Assembly: GCF_016464305.1 (NCBI RefSeq)
Contig: NZ_JAEIOJ010000002.1
Coordinates: 248,001 to 312,000, forward strand
DNA length: 64,000 bases
From: Umezawaea beigongshangensis
GTDB taxonomy: Bacteria; Actinomycetota; Actinomycetes; Mycobacteriales; Pseudonocardiaceae
Direction of reading: 5' to 3'
Shown here: piece after piece, positions 55,599 to 64,000 of the stretch
Layout: each line of letters opens with the position of its first letter
Numbering within the stretch: position 1 is the first letter of the stretch
The notes under the pieces: generated by a model
The model's input: only the letters and a program-made list of their open reading frames with translations
The model's database searches: none
What the model was told of the DNA's origin: nothing
Made by a program: the position numbers and the translations under genes

Positions 55599-56432
55599 TC
55601 AGCGAGCGGCGGACCGCGCGCGAAGGGCCTCCAGCACCTCGCGCGCAGTCGTGAACTCGCCGAGCCGCACGTCCTTGCGCTCGCCGTGGAAGTCGCTCGA
55701 CCCGGTGCGGAGCAGTCCCAGCTCCGCGGCCAGCGCCCGCAGCGCGGACCGGACCTCCGGCTCGTGCTCCGGGTGGTCGGTCTCGATCCCCGCCAGTCCG
55801 GCGGCGGCCAGGTCGGCGAGCTGCGCGTCGGTGACCTCGGCCCTGCGCCGCGACGAGCGCGGGTGCGCCAGCACGGCGGCACCGCCCGCCGCCGTGATCA
55901 GCTCGACGGCGTGCCGGGTCGTCAGCACGTGCTTGGGCACGTCCGCTCGGCCGCCGTCGCCGATCCACGCGGCCGTGAACGCCTCGGCGGTGTCGCGGAC
56001 CGCACCGGACTCCACCAGCGCCGCCGCGACGTGCGGACGGCCCACGGGGGCGGAACCGGCGACGGCCCGCACCCGCTCCGGCGTGATGTCAGCGCCGAGG
56101 TCGCGGCAGCGGCCGACCATCAGCTCCGCCCGGCGGGACCGGTCCTGCCCGATGCGCTCCAGCTCCTGTGCGAGCGGCCGGTGACCGGGATCGACGAAGT
56201 AGCCCAGCAGGTGCACCTCGGTGGTGTCGAGCAGGCACGAGACCTCGACGCCCGCGACGAGTTCCACCCCGGCCGCCGCGGCCGCCCGCGCGGCGTCGGG
56301 CACACCGCTCAGCGTGTCGTGATCGGTCAGCGCGACGACCTCGAGCCCCGCACGCGCCGCGAGCAGCGGCAGCTCCGAGGGTGGCACCGTCCCGTCCGAC
56401 GCGGTGCTGTGCGTGTGCAGGTCGATCGTCAT
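55599..56432 (-). CDS. PHP-domain phosphoesterase
   Basis: A 277-residue protein of the YciV/RnaAM-like PHP class. Metal ligands: DLHTHSTASDG at the start, ALTDHDTLSG, LVAGVEVSC, VLAHPRSS and GSSDFHGE. The internal segment 110-180 (PVGRPHVAAALVESGAVRDT) is typical. Relatives hydrolyse 3',5'-nucleotide diphosphates or RNA ends. It is transcribed away from the ChaB-like gene and is followed by the lipoprotein gene. Confidence 0.93.
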   Translation of the reverse strand: MTIDLHTHSTASDGTVPPSELPLLAARAGLEVVALTDHDTLSGVPDAARAAAAAGVELVAGVEVSCLLDTTEVHLLGYFVDPGHRPLAQELERIGQDRSRRAELMVGRCRDLGADITPERVRAVAGSAPVGRPHVAAALVESGAVRDTAEAFTAAWIGDGGRADVPKHVLTTRHAVELITAAGGAAVLAHPRSSRRRAEVTDAQLADLAAAGLAGIETDHPEHEPEVRSALRALAAELGLLRTGSSDFHGERKDVRLGEFTTAREVLEALRARSAAR

Positions 56433-56531
56433 GGACGTCCTCCACGGGGTCGGCGTCTCGGCGTGCTCCGAGCAGCGTCGTGCATCCGGGGCGCGGTGTG
56501 TACCGGAACCGCGAACGGGAATCCCCCCGCC

Positions 56532-56930
56532 GTGCCAGGAACAGAAGAACTGCCCAGCACGCTGCGCCGGTCACCGGAGAAGGCGCAGCGCACCTGGATC
56601 GAGGCCCACGACTCAGCCGTGCGGAGCTACGGCGAGGGGCAGCGCGCCCACCGCACGGCGTTCGCCGCGCTCAAGCACTCGTTCGAGAAGGTCGGTGACC
56701 ACTGGGAGCCGAAGGACGAGAAGGGCCCGTCGGACGCGCAGGCCGCGCGCGGCACGCCCGAGCGGGACCTCGGGACCGGGGGCGGGGTCGACGCGAACGC
56801 CAGCAAGAAGCACCTCTACGACCTGGCCAAGCGGCTCGACGTGCCGGGCCGGTCGTCGATGAGCAAGGACGAGCTGGTCGACGCCCTGCGGAGGGCGAAC
56901 GACCGGGAGACCGCGCGCGCCCGCGGCTGA
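56532..56930 (+). CDS. ChaB-like protein with Rho-N/SAP-like domain
   Basis: A 132-residue basic protein. Residues 5-60 match the ChaB fold (TEELPSTLRRSPEKAQRTWI, FAALKHSFEKVGDHWEPK). Residues 90-125 form a Rho N-terminal/SAP-like helix pair (SKKHLYDLAKRLDVPGRSSM, SKDELVDALRRAN) that usually binds nucleic acid. Similar two-domain proteins occur in actinobacterial stress regions. GTG 56532 lacks a strong ribosome site. It is divergent from the PHP gene and convergent with the GT4 gene. Confidence 0.87.
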   Translation: MPGTEELPSTLRRSPEKAQRTWIEAHDSAVRSYGEGQRAHRTAFAALKHSFEKVGDHWEPKDEKGPSDAQAARGTPERDLGTGGGVDANASKKHLYDLAKRLDVPGRSSMSKDELVDALRRANDRETARARG

Positions 56931-56945
56931 CGAGGTCCGCGGTGT

Positions 56946-56965
56946 CGCGGGACGGCGGTCCCGCG
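56946..56965. terminator. Bidirectional hairpin terminator
   Basis: CGCGGGAC-GGCG-GTCCCGCG, eight-base stem and tetraloop, between the convergent ChaB-like and GT4 genes. Confidence 0.6.
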
Positions 56966-56981
56966 CTGCCGCGACGGCCGG

Positions 56982-58232
56982 TCAGCCCGCGCTCACGACC
57001 CCGTCGTGGGCGGAGTCCGGGACCTGGTCCTGAACGGGCTCCGGGGTCGGCACGGGCACGCCCGCCCGCGCGTAGACGCGCAGGACGTCGGCCGCGACGC
57101 GGTCCCACGTGTAGCACGCCTGCACGCGGTCGCAGCCGGCCAGGCCGAAGCCCTCGTGCCGCGCCCGGTCGGTCTGCACGACGCGCACGGCCCGCACGAG
57201 GGCCTCCGGGTCGCGCGGCGGCACGTGCAGGCCGGTGACGCCGTGCACCACGACGTCGGTCAGGCCGCCGACGTCCGAGGCGACGACCGGCACGGCGCAG
57301 GCCATCGCCTCCAGCGCGACGACACCGGACGGCTCGTAGGAGGGCGTGCAGACCACGGCGTCGGCCGAGCGCAGCAGCGCGGGCAACTCGTCCCGCTCCA
57401 TCGGGCCGGTGAAGCGCACCCGGCGTGCCACGCCGAGAGCGGTGGCGCCCCGCAGCAGGCGGGCCACCTCGGGATGGGAGTCGAGTCCGCCCTCGCGCGA
57501 GCCGCCGACGATCACCAGCTCGGTGTCCGGCAGGGCGCGCAGCGCGTGGACGATCGTGTCGAAGCCCCGGTGCGGGGCCAGTTCGCCGACCGCGACGAGG
57601 CGGTGCGACTCGCCGCGCTGGGCGCTCGGCCCGACGGGGGCGAACAGGTCGGTGTCCACCCCCCACGGCACGATCGAGATCGAGGAGCGGGGAACCCCGA
57701 AGCGCATCAGCTCGAACACCTCGTCGGTGCAGGTGGCGATCACCCGGTCGGCGCGGCGGCCGACCAGCCGCTCGGCGCCGGGACGCTCGGCCGCGTCGGC
57801 GAGCGCACCGGGGTGCCGTCGTTCGACGGCGCTCAGCGCGTGGGAGGTGTGCACGACGGGCAGGCCGACCTCGTGGGCGGCGAGGACCGCGGCGAGGCCG
57901 GAGGTCCAGAAGTGCGAGTGGACGACGTCCGGACGCTGCTCCTTCCACCGGTCGACGAGGAAGCGGGTGAAGTCGCCGACGTGCGGGAGCGCCTCGGTCC
58001 GGGGCACGGGAGCGGCGGGACCGGCGGGAACGTGCACGACGTCGTACCCCTCCGGGGTCCGGACGCGTTCGGGCAGATCCCCGGCGTCCCGCCGGGTGAA
58101 GACCTCCACCTCGTGCCCGAGCCCGCTCAGGGCGGTCGCCAGTTCGGCGACGTGGACGTGCTGTCCCCCGGCGTCGGCACCGCCCCGTGCTGCCAGCGGG
58201 CTGGCGTGCTCCGACACCACCGCGATCCTCAT
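56982..58232 (-). CDS. GT4-family glycosyltransferase
   Basis: A 416-residue GT-B enzyme from ATG 58232. N-terminal domain: VVSEHASPLAARGGADAGGQ, HVAELATALSGLGHEVEVFT, VVHSHFWTSGLAAVLAAHEV. C-terminal domain: VPWGVDTDLFAPVG, and the EX7E-like donor motif SYEPSGVVALEAMACAVPVV. DAGGQ plus this course is like sucrose-phosphate-synthase or MshA-like GT4 enzymes. It transfers a sugar from a nucleotide donor in the cytoplasm; the acceptor is unknown. Confidence 0.93.
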   Translation of the reverse strand: MRIAVVSEHASPLAARGGADAGGQHVHVAELATALSGLGHEVEVFTRRDAGDLPERVRTPEGYDVVHVPAGPAAPVPRTEALPHVGDFTRFLVDRWKEQRPDVVHSHFWTSGLAAVLAAHEVGLPVVHTSHALSAVERRHPGALADAAERPGAERLVGRRADRVIATCTDEVFELMRFGVPRSSISIVPWGVDTDLFAPVGPSAQRGESHRLVAVGELAPHRGFDTIVHALRALPDTELVIVGGSREGGLDSHPEVARLLRGATALGVARRVRFTGPMERDELPALLRSADAVVCTPSYEPSGVVALEAMACAVPVVASDVGGLTDVVVHGVTGLHVPPRDPEALVRAVRVVQTDRARHEGFGLAGCDRVQACYTWDRVAADVLRVYARAGVPVPTPEPVQDQVPDSAHDGVVSAG

Positions 58233-58473
58233 GCACTCACCTCGACGTGTTGTTCGCGCGGCCACGTCGAACGTGCGGCCGCTGGTTGCCGTCCCTCGGG
58301 CGGTTCGACGGCGGAACGTGCTCCGCCCTCTTCACAGTCCACCCCCTCCACCACCGTTCTGCACGACGAGACGCACTCGGGCTCCGTCGCACGCGTGTGA
58401 CGAAGGTCGTTTCCCGCTGTCTCCCCGGCGCACTCGCTCGCGGTGGTGAACGACAGCGGAGGGCACCACCTCC

Positions 58474-59241
58474 TCATCCGATCGGCAGTGACGGAACGGA
58501 ACCGGGCGTACGAGCGTGCGGCACGTGTCCGCTGCTCAGGGGCGCGACGAGGTCGTGGAACGCCCGCGACGGGCCGACCCCCAGCTCCGCGCGCAGCATG
58601 CGGTCGAACATGCGGTACTGCCGCAGCGCCTCGGCCACGTTGCCCTCGGCCAGGTGCAGCGCCACGAGTTCGCGGTGAGCGCTCTCCCGCAGCGGTTCGG
58701 TCGTCACGGCCGCGATGCCCGCCTGCAACGCGCGGTGGAACCTGCCGCGCTCGCGGTGGTGGGCGCACAGGGCGTCCAGGGCGTGCAGCCGCACCTGCCT
58801 GAACCACTCGCGCTGTCCGTCCAGCCACTCGTCGGTCCAGTCGGGCAGCAGGTCGTGCTGGAGCACGGACACGTCCAGCGGCGCCTCCGCGGAGTCGCTC
58901 TCGTCGGAGCACAGCGTGCGCACCTCTCGCTCGATGGTGTGCACGTCGACCTCCACCGACGGGTGCAGTGCGATGTCCGTCGGTCCCGCCACGAGCAGGC
59001 CGGTGGGGCACAGCCTGGCCAGCCGCCACAGCGTGGAGCGCAGGCTCGCGGACGCGCGGCGCTCCGGGGCGTCCGGCCACAGCGCGGCGGAGAGCGCGGT
59101 GCGGCTGGCCGGGCGGCTGCGCAGGCCGAGGAACGCCAGGAGTCGTTGTCCGTTCGGCGGGATCAGCGGATCTTCCGGTCCGACGACCAGCCGGAACCCG
59201 CCCACGAGAGCCAGTTGCGCGCAGGGACGAGCAGTTGTCAT
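58474..59241 (-). CDS. SARP/BTAD-family transcriptional regulator
   Basis: A 255-residue regulator. Residues 5-95 are an OmpR-like winged helix of SARP type (LALVGGFRLVVGPEDPLIPP, RLLAFLGLRSRPASRTALSA, LWPDAPERRASASLRSTLWR). Residues 100-245 form the BTAD tetratricopeptide-like domain (ERGRFHRALQAGIAAVTTEP, LVALHLAEGNVAEALRQYRM). No ATPase part follows, so it is a small SARP. It is divergent from the manganese catalase operon with a row of phased direct repeats between them, its likely binding site. The 241-base gap 58233-58473 behind it is empty. Confidence 0.93.
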   Translation of the reverse strand: MTTARPCAQLALVGGFRLVVGPEDPLIPPNGQRLLAFLGLRSRPASRTALSAALWPDAPERRASASLRSTLWRLARLCPTGLLVAGPTDIALHPSVEVDVHTIEREVRTLCSDESDSAEAPLDVSVLQHDLLPDWTDEWLDGQREWFRQVRLHALDALCAHHRERGRFHRALQAGIAAVTTEPLRESAHRELVALHLAEGNVAEALRQYRMFDRMLRAELGVGPSRAFHDLVAPLSSGHVPHARTPGSVPSLPIG

Positions 59242-59338
59242 GCCGGACCGCCTCGAATCGTGGACGTCGTCTTGCTGGCCCTGGCTTCCCCGTCACGCGC
59301 GCCTCATTCCTTGAAGTGACAACTTCTCCCGTCCGAGT

Positions 59339-59394
59339 GGTGACGCGGCGGTGACGCGAGTGGTGACGCGCAGGACGACGGCGCCGTGACGACG
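59339..59394 (+). promoter_or_regulatory. Phased direct repeats, candidate SARP operator
   Basis: GTGACGCG occurs at 59340, 59351 and 59363, with degenerate copies at about 59374 (GACGACG) and 59386 (GTGACGACG). The spacing is 11, 12, about 11 and 12 bases, so all copies lie on one helix face. The longer 13-mer GAGTGGTGACGCG is repeated exactly at 59335 and 59358. SARP proteins bind heptamer-type direct repeats with 11-base period next to a -10 box. The array ends 45 bases before the catalase start. Confidence 0.6.
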
Positions 59395-59438
59395 CCCGTT
59401 CACGATCGGGTCCGACGTCCCGACACCAGGAGGACCAG

Positions 59439-60305
59439 ATGTACTTCCACACCAGCCGCCTGCAGTTCGAGGCGAAGCCGTCCGCGCCGGACCCGGTGTA
59501 CGCCCGCAAGCTCCAGGAGCTCATCGGCGGCGCGTTCGGCGAGATGACCGTGACGATGCAGTACCTGTTCCAGGGCTGGAACTGCCGCGTCGAGGGCAAG
59601 TACAAGGACATGATCATGGACGTGGCGACCGAGGAGATCGGCCACGTCGAGATGCTCGCCACGATGGTGGCCCGTCTGCTGGAGGGCGCTCCGGCCGAGA
59701 CGACCGCCGACGCGGTCGACGGCGACCCCGTCCTCGCCGCGGTGCTCGGCGGCATGGACCCGCAGCAGGCCATCGTCGCCGGTGGCGGCGCGATGCCGCA
59801 GGACAGCAACGGCTATCCGTGGAACGGCCGGTACATCGTCGCGAGCGGCAACCTGCTGGCGGACTTCCGCGCCAACGTGGCGGCCGAGGCGCAGGGCAGG
59901 CTCCAGACGGCCCGGCTCTACAACATGACCGACGACCCCGGCGTGAAGGACATGCTGAAGTTCAACCTCGCCAGGGACACCTATCACCAGAACCTGTGGC
60001 TGGCGGCGATCGAGGAGCTCCAGGCCGACGGGCTGGAGGGTCAGCTGGCGCCGGGCGCCCTGTTCGACGAGGAGCACAGCGAGCACGCCGGCACGTTGTG
60101 GCACCTGTCCGACGGCCCCGCCGCGGGCGAGGGCCGCTGGGCCAACGGCGTGGGCCCGGACGGGCACACCGAGCTGTCGTTCCTGGAGCGGCCGCAGCCG
60201 TTGGGCGACAAGGCGACCGCGCCGAAGCCCGACCCGCTGCTCTACGGCACCAGCCCGGTGAACATCGGCCTCATCGAGCGCGCGATCAACAAGCTCGTTC
60301 CCTGA
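59439..60305 (+). CDS. Manganese catalase
   Basis: A 288-residue dimanganese catalase from ATG 59439 after GGAGG. All five expected ligands are visible: E35 (GAFGEMTVTMQYLF), E66 and H69 (DVATEEIGHVEML), E150 (RANVAAEAQGRLQ) and H183 (DTYHQNLW). It disproportionates hydrogen peroxide in the cytoplasm without heme. Only 23 bases separate it from the Nramp transporter gene, which can supply the metal. Probably controlled by the divergent SARP through the phased repeats. Confidence 0.97.
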   Translation: MYFHTSRLQFEAKPSAPDPVYARKLQELIGGAFGEMTVTMQYLFQGWNCRVEGKYKDMIMDVATEEIGHVEMLATMVARLLEGAPAETTADAVDGDPVLAAVLGGMDPQQAIVAGGGAMPQDSNGYPWNGRYIVASGNLLADFRANVAAEAQGRLQTARLYNMTDDPGVKDMLKFNLARDTYHQNLWLAAIEELQADGLEGQLAPGALFDEEHSEHAGTLWHLSDGPAAGEGRWANGVGPDGHTELSFLERPQPLGDKATAPKPDPLLYGTSPVNIGLIERAINKLVP

Positions 60306-60328
60306 GCGGAAGAGGGGACTCGTCTCGC

Positions 60329-61566
<1,238 letters not shown>

Positions 61567-61570
<4 letters not shown>

Positions 61571-62751
61571 CCGCCGTGGAGGAACGACCGCGGCCGGGCT
61601 ACGTGCTCTCGCTGTGCTGGAACGACGACGTCGAACTGCTCCCGCTGACCGCCTACCTGCGCGGGCTGTCCGCCCGCTGCGACGTGGTCGTCGTGGACGG
61701 GTCGCCCGAACCGCTGTTCCAGCGGCACGCGTGCGACTGGGAGCGTCTGGTGATCCACCTGCGCCCCGACCTGACGCCGCACGGGGGCGACGGCACGGTG
61801 ACCGGCGTGCTCACCGGGTTGCGGGCGACCGACCGCGAACGGGTCGTCCTCGCGGACGACGACGTGCGGTACGACGAGGAGACGCTGGAGCGCGTGGTCG
61901 CCCTGCTCGACACCGCGGACGTGGTGCTGCCGCGGAACGTCTTCGCCGCTCCCCTGCCCTGGCACGCGCGCTGGGACACCGCGCGCACGCTGATCGACCG
62001 AGCTCTCTCCGGCGACCACCGCGGCACGGTGGCGGTGCGCCGCGCCGCCGTCCTGGACGGTGGCGGCCACCGGGGCGACGTGCTGTTCGAGATCCCGGAG
62101 CTGGTCCGCACCGTGCGGGCGCGCGGCGGCCGGGTGGTGCGCGCCGACGACCTCGTGGTGCCGCGGCTGCCGCCGTCGACGAGGCGGTTCCTCGACCAGC
62201 GGGTCCACCAGGACCGCGACAGCCCCGCGCGTCCCGGCCGCCTGGCCGCCGAACTGGCCGTCCTGCCGGTGCTGGTCGCGGCCGCCCGGCGCGGTGCGTT
62301 CGCACGCGCGGCGGCCGGTCTCGCCCTGGCCTCCTGCGCGCTGGCCGAGGCGGGGCGCAGGAGGCACGGCGGCCGGGACGCGTTCCCCGCGTCCAGCGTC
62401 GCCCTCGCGCCCTGCTGGCTGGCCGAACGGGCGCTCTGCTCGTGGCTCGCGGTCGGCCTGCGCGTGCTGCGCGGGGGCGTCGCGCCCTGCGGTGGCGGGC
62501 TCAGCGCCGCGGCCCGCCCGCCGAGCGCCTCAGCCCAGCAGCAGGCGCACCGAGAAGCCGTCGGCGACGTGCTCGAAGTCGACCCGGTCGCAGACCTGCC
62601 TGGCGGCGAAGAGGCCCGTGCCGACGTGGACGGCACCGTCGTCGTTCCCCGGCAGGTAGCCGGCGAACGGGTCGTCGAACCCCGCCCCGCGATCGGTGAC
62701 GGTGCAGACGAGACGCCCGGCGGCGGCCCAGAGGCGCACGCCGACCGGTGA
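61567..62751 (+). CDS. GT2-like glycosyltransferase
   Basis: A 394-residue protein from ATG 61567, overlapping the Nramp stop by four bases. N-terminal GT-A features: CDVVVVDGSPEPLFQRHACD, ATDRERVVLADDDVRYDEET (DDD as the metal-binding motif) and DVVLPRNVFAAPLPWHARWD. One or two hydrophobic segments lie at 235-290. Residues beyond about 320 are coded in the 222 bases that overlap the convergent MEDS-ATPase gene and look unlike protein; the natural end may have been lost. Its role with catalase and Nramp is unclear, perhaps envelope modification. Confidence 0.78.
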
Positions 62752-63477
62752 CCTCCCGTGCAGCAGGGCGTTCGTCGCGACCTCGTTGATCGCGAGGACG
62801 AACTCCTGCACCTGGTGCACCGGCATGGCGCACCCCGCCAGCGCCGCGCGCCGCACCGCGCCGCGCAGCTCTCCCAGGTCGCGCAGGTCGGCGACGTCCA
62901 GCACGGGCGGGCCGGACTCGATCGGGTCCGGCCCGCCCGACGCGGTGCGGCGCAGGAACTCGGCCGGGTCGAGGTGGTCGGGGTTGGCCGTGCGCGTCGA
63001 GCCGGTGCGCAGGTGCCGGTGGGTGAGCGCGGCGGCGACGAGCACCGGTTCCGGCACCCGCAGCCGGTCGTAGGTGCACACGATCCACATCGGGTACGGG
63101 CCGAGGGCGTGCTCCAGCACCGCGTCGAAGCGGCTCCACTCCATCCACTCCGCCGGTGTGCCGCCGTGGTCCAGCTGCACGACGACCCGCACCCGCGACA
63201 CCCCGGCACGCGCGTAGCGCTCCATCACGTGCTGGTAGTTCGCGACGGCGCCCGCCGGCCGCTCGTAGACGTCCGACGGCGCCAGCAGGTGCAGCCGGTC
63301 GTGCCGCGGGAGCGCGTCGACCAGCAGATCCCCGCACCGCTTCCCGCAGACCACGACGGCGGTCTCCCCCGCCTCCAGCCCGTCGAGCAGGAACGGCGCG
63401 GTCGCCGCCAGCAGCTCCTCGTCGTCGCGGTGGAAGACGCCGTCGTGCGCGCCGGGCCGGTCCCCGCCCCCGGTCAT
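62530..63477 (-). CDS. MEDS-domain and RsbW-like ATPase sensor protein (RsbA type)
   Basis: A 315-residue protein. Residues 10-165 are a MEDS (MEthanogen/methylotroph DcmR sensory) domain: DGVFHRDDEELLAATAPFLL, GLEAGETAVVVCGKR, VVQLDHGGTPAEWMEWSRFD. Residues 195-315 are an HATPase_c domain: FVLAINEVATNALLHGRSPV, TVTDRGAGFDDPFAGYLPG, GTGLFAARQVCDRVDFE. This is the RsbA-like anti-sigma factor architecture of actinobacteria. Its 3' end overlaps the glycosyltransferase gene. The start overlaps the upstream small gene by four bases. Confidence 0.92.
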   Translation of the reverse strand: MTGGGDRPGAHDGVFHRDDEELLAATAPFLLDGLEAGETAVVVCGKRCGDLLVDALPRHDRLHLLAPSDVYERPAGAVANYQHVMERYARAGVSRVRVVVQLDHGGTPAEWMEWSRFDAVLEHALGPYPMWIVCTYDRLRVPEPVLVAAALTHRHLRTGSTRTANPDHLDPAEFLRRTASGGPDPIESGPPVLDVADLRDLGELRGAVRRAALAGCAMPVHQVQEFVLAINEVATNALLHGRSPVGVRLWAAAGRLVCTVTDRGAGFDDPFAGYLPGNDDGAVHVGTGLFAARQVCDRVDFEHVADGFSVRLLLG

Positions 63478-63656
63478 CCGCCGCCGTCCAGCTCTCCGTC
63501 ACCGGACGGGTGGCCCAGGCCGGACGTCCGCAGCGCGCGCGGCGCAGGACGGCGCGGGAGGAGGCGCTCACGGCGCTCGTCCTCGTTCGCGTGCGACAGC
63601 ACCGGACGACCGTCCCCCACCGACCCGGTGAGACCGGTCCACCGGTCAACCGCCAC
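63474..63656 (-). CDS. Small hypothetical protein coupled to the MEDS-ATPase
   Basis: A 60-residue frame from GTG 63656 with AGGAGG five bases upstream, ending in ATGA shared with the MEDS-ATPase start. The product (AVDRWTGLTGSVGDGRPVLS, then ANEDERRERLLPRRPAPRAL) has no recognisable domain. The overlap and ribosome site argue that it is translated, perhaps as a leader or a partner. Coding character is moderate. Confidence 0.45.
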   Translation of the reverse strand: MAVDRWTGLTGSVGDGRPVLSHANEDERRERLLPRRPAPRALRTSGLGHPSGDGELDGGG

Positions 63657-63820
63657 GATCTCCTCCTCGAACACGGTCGGCGGAGACTCCGGGTCCGCGC
63701 GTCACCGCGAACCCGAGCCTCTCCCGCGCTGGAGGGCGGACCGGTCCGCGCGGGCCGCAGTCGCACGATCGTAGTGCCACGGCGAGCACCTCCACGGGCC
63801 GGTCGGCCAGCTCCACGACG

Positions 63821-64000
63821 TCACCGGCTCCACCGGGGACGCGGCCGACGCGGATGAGCACGAGACCGGACCTCGTCGTGGACCTCCCCGACGACCTCTT
63901 CGAGCAGGTCCTCCAGCGGGTGCGCGGCGCTGAGGCGGCGCAGCGCGTCGGAGACCCGCGGCGAGTCGGGGAACGTCTCGACGGGCCGGGCGACCTCGTC
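63821..64000 (-). CDS. C-terminal fragment of an unidentified protein, partial at right edge
   Basis: The frame enters from the right edge and ends at TGA 63823-63821. It reads DEVARPVETFPDSPRVSDAL, RRLSAAHPLEDLLEEVV, GEVHDEVRSRAHPRRPRPRW. Third-position GC is very high up to about 63865 and then drops, so coding is likely in most of it. The visible part is helical with no named domain. A GTG-started frame at 63861 on the same strand and an ATG-started frame at 63854 on the other strand are competing readings. The gap 63657-63820 shows nothing else. Confidence 0.4.
   Translation of the reverse strand, partial: DEVARPVETFPDSPRVSDALRRLSAAHPLEDLLEEVVGEVHDEVRSRAHPRRPRPRWSR

Noticed and set aside
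63646-63861. A 71-codon minus-strand frame from GTG 63861
   Set aside because: Codon quality collapses after about 35 codons and it overlaps the better-supported small gene; it may only be a shadow of the partial gene at the right edge.
63854-64000. A plus-strand frame from ATG 63854 running off the right edge
   Set aside because: No ribosome site, and third-position GC is lower than on the opposite strand; kept only as an alternative reading.

Overview
The window is dense, very GC-rich DNA (roughly 70 percent or more GC by eye) with many GTG starts, strong GGAGG-type ribosome sites and a gene set typical of a filamentous actinomycete: Lsr2, an XRE/DUF5753 regulator next to a DUF574 methyltransferase, a BTAD/SARP-type regulator, FCD-type GntR regulators, DUF4232 and DUF6801 secreted proteins, and several RsbW-like ATPases and STAS proteins. 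The best guess is the Pseudonocardiaceae (Actinosynnema, Saccharothrix or Lentzea-like); this is inferred from gene content, not from a marker gene. No rRNA, tRNA, CRISPR array, insertion sequence or phage gene was seen.

Layout. 1-5.3 kb: an ANTAR-GAF protein (cut by the left edge) behind a very large soluble HAMP-repeat hybrid histidine kinase. 5.5-7.2 kb: a tightly coupled operon of a membrane protein, a small XRE regulator and an MDR oxidoreductase. 7.2-16.4 kb: redox and stress genes (FCD-GntR with a VOC protein, a ThDP enzyme, a CPA1 antiporter, a pterin-dehydratase-like/VOC fusion, an HxlR-NmrA divergent pair, a zinc-ribbon protein, another GntR, a Csp copper-storage protein). 16.4-23.7 kb: lsr2, an MFS exporter, a lipoprotein, a membrane metallophosphoesterase, a frameshifted gene, a YtcJ-type amidohydrolase, and STAS and ATPase switch proteins. 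23.8-28.2 kb: a GntR/ABC transporter operon and the XRE/methyltransferase divergent pair. 28.2-37.3 kb: secreted or surface proteins, a P450 facing a 2-hydroxyacid dehydrogenase, an aldo/keto reductase, a DUF2243-CtaG pair. 37.5-42.9 kb: two large exported metallophosphoesterases, one fused to a phosphodiester-glycosidase domain. 43-48.2 kb: a compact group of small stress-type genes (SDRs, DUF1990, STAS, FAD oxidoreductase, ATPase). 48.5-54.4 kb: exported sugar-dehydrogenase-like protein, MarR-AzoR pair, GH27 alpha-galactosidase, a low-complexity exported protein. 54.4-64 kb: beta-propeller-like lipoprotein, PHP phosphoesterase, ChaB-like protein, GT4 glycosyltransferase, a SARP-type regulator facing a manganese catalase-Nramp-glycosyltransferase operon, and a MEDS-ATPase sensor protein.

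How it fits together. Much of the region looks like a general-stress and redox neighbourhood. Partner-switch parts (two STAS proteins, two stand-alone RsbW-like ATPases, one MEDS-ATPase, one ANTAR-GAF protein) are scattered among oxidoreductases, a manganese catalase with its own metal transporter, and a copper protein. Several of these genes carry a sequence resembling the actinobacterial SigB-type promoter (G-N-N-T, 14-16 bases, GGGTA), which would tie them into one regulon. The two most unusual signals are five copies of a GTGACGCG-like octamer phased at 11-12 bases between the SARP gene and the manganese-catalase operon, and the soluble kinase with six 92-residue HAMP repeats resembling fungal group III kinases.
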